Of a DNA stretch of 64,000 bases, positions 59,864 to 64,000 are shown piece by piece. How positions within the stretch are numbered: position 1 is the stretch's first letter; each line of letters opens with the position of its first letter. A program made the position numbers and the translations under genes. Under the pieces are notes generated by a model. That model had not been told where the DNA came from and did no database searches. It was given only the letters and a program-made list of their open reading frames with translations. Origin of the DNA: Sphingobium fuliginis (GTDB taxonomy: Bacteria > Pseudomonadota > Alphaproteobacteria > Sphingomonadales > Sphingomonadaceae); assembly GCF_004152845.1 (NCBI RefSeq), contig NZ_SEON01000005.1, positions 186,001 through 250,000 of the forward strand, read 5' to 3'.

Positions 59864-62206
59864 TTGTCCACAATCAGTCTTTCACCACGGTTCCGCCATG
59901 CCCTTGGCGCAAGTGCCCTGGCCTTGCTTGCAGCGGCATATGTAACCGGCGCCCATGCCGAAGAAACGCCCGCCGTCCCGGCCGAAGTGGCGGATGCGGA
60001 CGCCGGAGCAGGCATCGTCGTCACCGCCCAGCGCCGCGAGGAACGGTTGCAGGACGTCCCGGTGGCCGTCACCGCCTTCGACAAGGATCTGTTCAGCGTC
60101 GGCGGCCTCGGCCGGTCGGCCAATGAGGTGCTGAACTATGTTCCCAACGCCTCCGCCGGCACGCAGCAGCATGGCCGCCCGCGCTGGTGGATTCGCGGCG
60201 TCGGCGCCGGCCAGCAGCAGCTCGATCTCGCCAATCCGGTCGGCTTCTATCTGGACGACGTCTATATCAGCAACAGCAGCGCCACCGGCCTGCCGCTGTT
60301 CGACCTGGAGCGGGTGGAAGTGCTGCGCGGCCCGCAGGGCACGCTCTGGGGCAAGAACACCACCGGAGGCGCGGTCAACATCATCTCCAAGCGTCCCTCG
60401 CTGAACGGCCAGGACGACAATTATGTGAAGCTGGAATATGGCAGCTTCGACAACAAGATCGCGGAAGGCGGCATCGGCACGACTTTGGTCGACGACAAGC
60501 TGGCGGCGCGCGTGTCCTTCCGCTTCGACGATCGCGGCGGGCGGTTCGACAATCTCTATACCGGCAACAAGTCGAACGAGATCAAGGACAATGTGATCCG
60601 CGGCCAGTTGCTGGCCAAGCCGACCGACAATCTGCAGGCGCTGCTCAGCGTCCATTATCGCGACTACGACACCAACGGCACCTATTGGACGACGGCCAGC
60701 TACCTTCCCAGCGGCGTGGTCCGCAACGGCTATGCGCCGTCGACCGACATCAACGACATCAGCACCAACGCGCCCGAATATAGCCGCAACAAGCAGTTTG
60801 GCGGGTCGCTGCATGTCGACTGGGATCTGGGCAACGCGGCGCTGACCTGGATCGCCGGCTATGAACGGTTCACCACGCGCGGCGCGGGCGACACCGACTA
60901 TACGCCGCTGGAAATCTCGCGCAGCTATACGCAGGCGCGTTCCAGCCAGTGGACGCAGGAATTGCGGCTGGCGTCTTCCGGCGAGGACCGGCTGAGCTGG
61001 ATCGTCGGCGCCTTCTATTTCAACGAGAAGATCCGGTCGAACGCCTTCTCCGCCACGCTGCCGCAGGGCGCGGTGCCCGCTCAGGCGATCACGCCCACGG
61101 GCCCTGCCCTCGCCTTCAGCAACACGGCCTATCGGCACAAGGCCGAGAGCGGCGCGGTGTTCGGCAGCACGACCTTCCGCTTCACCGACGCGCTCAAGCT
61201 GACGTTGGGCGGGCGCTGGACGCGGGAGACGAAGACGCTGGACTTCGACCGCCGGGCATCCCCAGCCGCGACGACGCCGGGCGCGGTCTTCACCTGGAGC
61301 AACTATGCGCAGTGGTGGAACAGCTATACCGGCAGCATCGGCGGCGCGGGCACCTTCAGCAATGATCTCAAGCGCACATGGGACGCCTTCACCTATGATG
61401 TGACACCCTCCTGGAACATCGACCGCGACAATCTGGTCTACGCGAAATTTTCGCATGGGGTGAAGTCGGGCGGCTTCAATACCGCCGCGACCCTGCCCGT
61501 GGCATTGACGGCAGTGCGGCCGGAGAAGCTGGACGCCTATGAGATCGGTTACAAGTCGAGCTGGTTCGACGGGCTGCTGACCTTCAACGCCACCGCCTTC
61601 CATTATGACTATAAGGATGTGCAGGTGAATGTCGTCGGCCCCAATCCGGGCGCGGTCGGCGGCGCGACAGTCTCCTACCTCCAGAATGCGGCGAAGGCGA
61701 AGGTCGATGGCGCGGAGTTCGAACTGGCGCTGGCGCCGGTCGAGGGGCTGAAGTTCAACGCGGCGCTGGGCCTGCTCGACACCAAATATACGCGCTTCAT
61801 CGTTCAGAACAGCACGACCAGCCTGGCGGGTGCGCGCTTCGTCCGTTCGCCCAAGGTGACGCTGAATGTCGGCGGCTCCTATCGCTTCCCGCTGGCGGAA
61901 CTGGGCACGCTGGAGTTGGCGGCGGATGCCCGTTACCAGTCGCGGCAATATTATTATGTGACGCCGCAGGACACGGTGAACCGCTATTATCTAGCGCAGA
62001 AGCCCTATACGCTGACCAATATCCGCGCCACCTACACGACGCCGGACGAGAAGCTGAGCGTGACGGGCTTCGTCAACAATCTGTTCGACGTCCGCTATCT
62101 GAACCACTCGCTGCCCGCCGCCAATGCGGCGCAGGGCGTGACCGGCGATACGGTTGCCTGGGCCGATCCGCGCACGGCGGGCGTGGCGGCGCTGTTCCGC
62201 TTCTGA
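59864..62206 (+). CDS. TonB-dependent receptor near flavin monooxygenases
   Basis: A 780-aa outer-membrane receptor starting at TTG (GGGGGA upstream), signal peptide to about residue 32 (VTGAHA). The plug shows IVVTAQRREERLQDVPVAVT, NPVGFYLDDVYI and RVEVLRGPQGTLWGKN, typical of the large sphingomonad TonB receptor group, and the barrel ends in AALFRF. It faces two SsuD-like monooxygenases convergently, suggesting uptake of an organosulfur or similar compound, but the ligand is not known. Two hairpins follow its stop. Confidence 0.92.
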   Translation: MSTISLSPRFRHALGASALALLAAAYVTGAHAEETPAVPAEVADADAGAGIVVTAQRREERLQDVPVAVTAFDKDLFSVGGLGRSANEVLNYVPNASAGTQQHGRPRWWIRGVGAGQQQLDLANPVGFYLDDVYISNSSATGLPLFDLERVEVLRGPQGTLWGKNTTGGAVNIISKRPSLNGQDDNYVKLEYGSFDNKIAEGGIGTTLVDDKLAARVSFRFDDRGGRFDNLYTGNKSNEIKDNVIRGQLLAKPTDNLQALLSVHYRDYDTNGTYWTTASYLPSGVVRNGYAPSTDINDISTNAPEYSRNKQFGGSLHVDWDLGNAALTWIAGYERFTTRGAGDTDYTPLEISRSYTQARSSQWTQELRLASSGEDRLSWIVGAFYFNEKIRSNAFSATLPQGAVPAQAITPTGPALAFSNTAYRHKAESGAVFGSTTFRFTDALKLTLGGRWTRETKTLDFDRRASPAATTPGAVFTWSNYAQWWNSYTGSIGGAGTFSNDLKRTWDAFTYDVTPSWNIDRDNLVYAKFSHGVKSGGFNTAATLPVALTAVRPEKLDAYEIGYKSSWFDGLLTFNATAFHYDYKDVQVNVVGPNPGAVGGATVSYLQNAAKAKVDGAEFELALAPVEGLKFNAALGLLDTKYTRFIVQNSTTSLAGARFVRSPKVTLNVGGSYRFPLAELGTLELAADARYQSRQYYYVTPQDTVNRYYLAQKPYTLTNIRATYTTPDEKLSVTGFVNNLFDVRYLNHSLPAANAAQGVTGDTVAWADPRTAGVAALFRF

Positions 62207-62214
62207 TGAGGGGG

Positions 62215-62282
62215 AGGCCGGGTGGTCCCCGGCCTTTCGTCAAAAGAAAAGGGCGCCGGGAGGATTTCCCGGCGCCCTTTTT
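62215..62282. terminator. two tandem terminator hairpins
   Basis: AGGCCGGG-TGGTC-CCCGGCCT followed by TT (62215-62236), then a 13-bp stem AAAGGGCGCCGGG with CCCGGCGCCCTTT around AGGATTT and a T-run (62248-62282). The second works on both strands, fitting its place between convergent genes. Confidence 0.85.
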
Positions 62283-62332
62283 GCTTCCCGAACTCTTGCG
62301 AAGGCAGGAGCACGGTGTCTCTATTCCATCGG

Positions 62333-63490
62333 CTATTCCGCAGCAGCCAGTAACGCCGGAGCCTGACGGCCTAGCAACGGCAGCACCTCTTCGCCCACGC
62401 GATAGGCTTCTTCCAGATGCGGCGTGCCAGCCAGGATGAAGGCGTCGGTTCCCCGCGCGATCAGCTCGTCCAGACGGGCCGCGCATTGCTCGTAGCTGCC
62501 GACGATCCCCAGCGCAGGACCGCCCCGCAGCAGGTTGAAGCCGCCCCAGAGATTGGGCGCGACGATCAGCTCGTCATAGCGCCGCGCATCGGTCGGGCGG
62601 AGCGCGGCCTGACGGGCGGCGCCCACGGAGTCCGTCGCCTGCCCGCGCCAGCGCTGGCGAGTTTCCTCGCTCACATTGTCGAAGCCCCTGGCGATGTCGG
62701 CCCAGGCTTCCTCCTCTGTCGCGCGGGCGACCAGATCGACGCGCACCGCGCATTTCTGCTCTCCGCCCAGTGTCGCCGTGCGTTCCTTGACGCGGGCGAA
62801 CTTGTCGCCAAGCTGGTCGAACGGCTCCAGCCAGGAGAGATAATAATCCGCATGGCGCGCCGCCGTCTGGAGCGCCGCGTCGGACGATCCGGAGAACCAG
62901 ATCTCCGGAAATTCCTCGCCCTGAAGGACCGGCGCGAGCCCGCCGTCGCGCAACTGGTAGAAACGCCCGTCATAGGAGAAGTCCGAAGACTTCCAGACGC
63001 CCTTGAAAATATCGAGAAATTCGCTGGTGCGGCCATAGCGGTCGTCATGGGCGAAGCTGTCGCCCCACCAGAGCTGGGCCGGGCCGCCGCCGCCGGTGAT
63101 GATGTTGAACAGCAGCCGCCCGCCGGTCGCGCGTTGCAGGCTGGCGGCCATGCGCGCCGTGTGGACCGGATTGCCGAAGCCGGGCTGGAAGGCGATCATG
63201 AAGCGAAAGCTCTTCGTCTCCCGCGCCAGCAGCGAGGAGATGACCCACGGGTCGTCGGTATTGGGGAAGGACGGGATCAGCCCGCCCTGAAAGCCGACGC
63301 TTTCCGCCGCCTGCGCGATGGCGGCCAGATGGTCGATATAGGTGAACGGGTCGGCATCTCCCTCGCGGTCCAGGCCGGGGGCGATATTGCCGGGCCTGAG
63401 GGGCGACCAGTCGCCGCGCTCATAGCCGCTGGTCTGGATGCTGTTGTGGCAGCCATGGGTCGGCAGGCGCCAGTAAAAGTCGATGGACAT
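62333..63490 (-). CDS. SsuD-like FMNH2-dependent monooxygenase (LLM class)
   Basis: A 385-aa bacterial luciferase-like flavin monooxygenase. FYWRLPTHGCHNSIQTSG at the start, SFRFMIAFQPGFGNPVHTAR, RLLFNIITGGGGPAQLWWGD, and IWFSGSSDAALQTAARHADYYL follow the SsuD/alkanesulfonate monooxygenase pattern. With a flavin reductase it would cleave a C-S bond in sulfonates or related compounds. ATG 63490 is chosen; the frame continues upstream to 63661 without similarity. A second family member follows directly upstream on the same strand. Confidence 0.88.
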   Translation of the reverse strand: MSIDFYWRLPTHGCHNSIQTSGYERGDWSPLRPGNIAPGLDREGDADPFTYIDHLAAIAQAAESVGFQGGLIPSFPNTDDPWVISSLLARETKSFRFMIAFQPGFGNPVHTARMAASLQRATGGRLLFNIITGGGGPAQLWWGDSFAHDDRYGRTSEFLDIFKGVWKSSDFSYDGRFYQLRDGGLAPVLQGEEFPEIWFSGSSDAALQTAARHADYYLSWLEPFDQLGDKFARVKERTATLGGEQKCAVRVDLVARATEEEAWADIARGFDNVSEETRQRWRGQATDSVGAARQAALRPTDARRYDELIVAPNLWGGFNLLRGGPALGIVGSYEQCAARLDELIARGTDAFILAGTPHLEEAYRVGEEVLPLLGRQAPALLAAAE

Positions 63491-63503
63491 GGGGACGGTC
63501 TCC

Positions 63504-64000
63504 TCAGGCGGCCTGTTGCGCGACGCCGGTGAGGGCGCGCAGGCGAGGCAGAAGATGCTGGCCAATGCGATAGGCTTCCTCCAGCGAGGGAACTGCCTCC
63601 AGCACCAGTTGCGTGATCCCGGATGCTGCAAAGCCCGCAAGCCGCTCTGCCGCTTCGTCATAGCTCGCGATCAGCGTGCCCGGAGCGAGCGGCAGGCGTT
63701 GCGCGTCGCGCTCTGCACTTTCCCTGTCCTCGCGCACCAGCAGCGGCTGGATCAGCCCGGCCTCGACAGGGCATCCCTTCGCCAGCGCGTTCAGCCGGGC
63801 AATATCATTGGCCAGCGCCTCTGCGGTGGCGGGCTGGAACAGATGAACGTCGGCATGACGGGCGGAAAGCGCCAGCGCCGCCTCCCCCTCGCCTTGCAAG
63901 TAGATGCGCGGAAAGGGCACCCGGTTGAGCGGCGCGTCGAAGCCGCCATTCTTGACCTCGAAATGCGCGCCCTTGTAGCTGAACGGGCGCTGCTCGTGCA
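63504..64000 (-). CDS. second SsuD-like monooxygenase (partial, cut by window end)
   Basis: C-terminal 165 residues of another LLM-class flavin monooxygenase; the gene begins beyond 64000. FSYKGAHFEVKNGGF, PFPRIYLQGEGEAALALSARH and ADVHLFQP match the region after the flavin site of SsuD-like enzymes, and a C-terminal VPSLEEAYRIGQHLLPRL resembles the end of its neighbour. The stop lies 13 nt before the start of the 63490 gene, so the two are in one operon. It probably acts on a related substrate. Confidence 0.85.
   Translation of the reverse strand, partial: HEQRPFSYKGAHFEVKNGGFDAPLNRVPFPRIYLQGEGEAALALSARHADVHLFQPATAEALANDIARLNALAKGCPVEAGLIQPLLVREDRESAERDAQRLPLAPGTLIASYDEAAERLAGFAASGITQLVLEAVPSLEEAYRIGQHLLPRLRALTGVAQQAA

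Noticed and set aside
59882..61948. 688-codon open frame opposite the TonB receptor
   Set aside because: Antisense to a complete receptor with signal peptide and plug; composition is Arg/Ala-rich and no family fits.
1..64000. CRISPR array, rRNA or tRNA genes
   Set aside because: No regularly spaced direct repeats and no cloverleaf or rRNA-like segment noticed on either strand by reading.

Overview
The window looks like an alphaproteobacterial, most probably sphingomonad (Sphingobium/Sphingomonas/Novosphingobium-like), genome segment. The reasons are the high-GC coding sequence, three TonB-dependent receptors, a GAACN7GAAC-type LexA operator on an imuA-imuB-dnaE2 cassette, and proteins typical of that group. 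It reads as an accessory-rich region (large plasmid or chromosomal island). I saw no rRNA, tRNA, CRISPR array or intact transposase.

Layout. 0-3.5 kb: unrecognised proteins, a small protein with a MobA/MobL-relaxase-like HxH motif, and an orphan ParS/MbcA/Xre-type antitoxin. 3.7-7 kb: copper module (CopA P1B ATPase, divergent DUF2933 and DUF411 proteins). 7.2-15.9 kb: TonB siderophore receptor, small low-complexity secreted proteins, an OmpR-type two-component system, and a four-gene operon (DUF6662 outer-membrane protein, SGAT-type FMN-binding protein, ApbE flavin transferase, His-bearing membrane protein) behind a Fur-like box. 16.3-19.9 kb (minus strand): a compact four-gene module of a small NLSNR protein, a GHKL ATPase, a CD-NTase-like nucleotidyltransferase and a DUF6602 protein with a PD-(D/E)XK-like residue pattern; this is the best candidate for an undescribed, defence-like system.

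20.5-29.4 kb: SOS/DNA-repair block. AlkB and a degenerate SRAP paralogue diverge from an intact SRAP gene and DUF1810; imuA, imuB and dnaE2 follow. Two perfect LexA boxes control it, and two copies of a structured ~105-nt intergenic element flank it. 29.5-33.8 kb: sparse region with strong hairpins and an unrecognised three-gene operon ending in a RidA-like protein. 33.8-47.1 kb: porin, type I secretion operon (HlyD, ABC transporter, TolC) with a 1852-residue BapA/RTX-type adhesin, a very AT-rich upstream region, and a divergent winged-helix regulator.

47.2-64 kb: MITE-like palindrome, M19 dipeptidase coupled to a TonB receptor under a Fur-like box, a second CopA, a zinc alcohol dehydrogenase, an MgtC/DUF4010 membrane protein, an alginate-export-type porin, chromate resistance chrB-chrA, and a TonB receptor facing two SsuD-like flavin monooxygenases (the last cut by the window end). 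Overall the region combines metal resistance, iron/organosulfur acquisition, surface adhesion, damage-induced mutagenesis and a putative defence module. All functional statements come from reading sequence and motifs; no database search was run.
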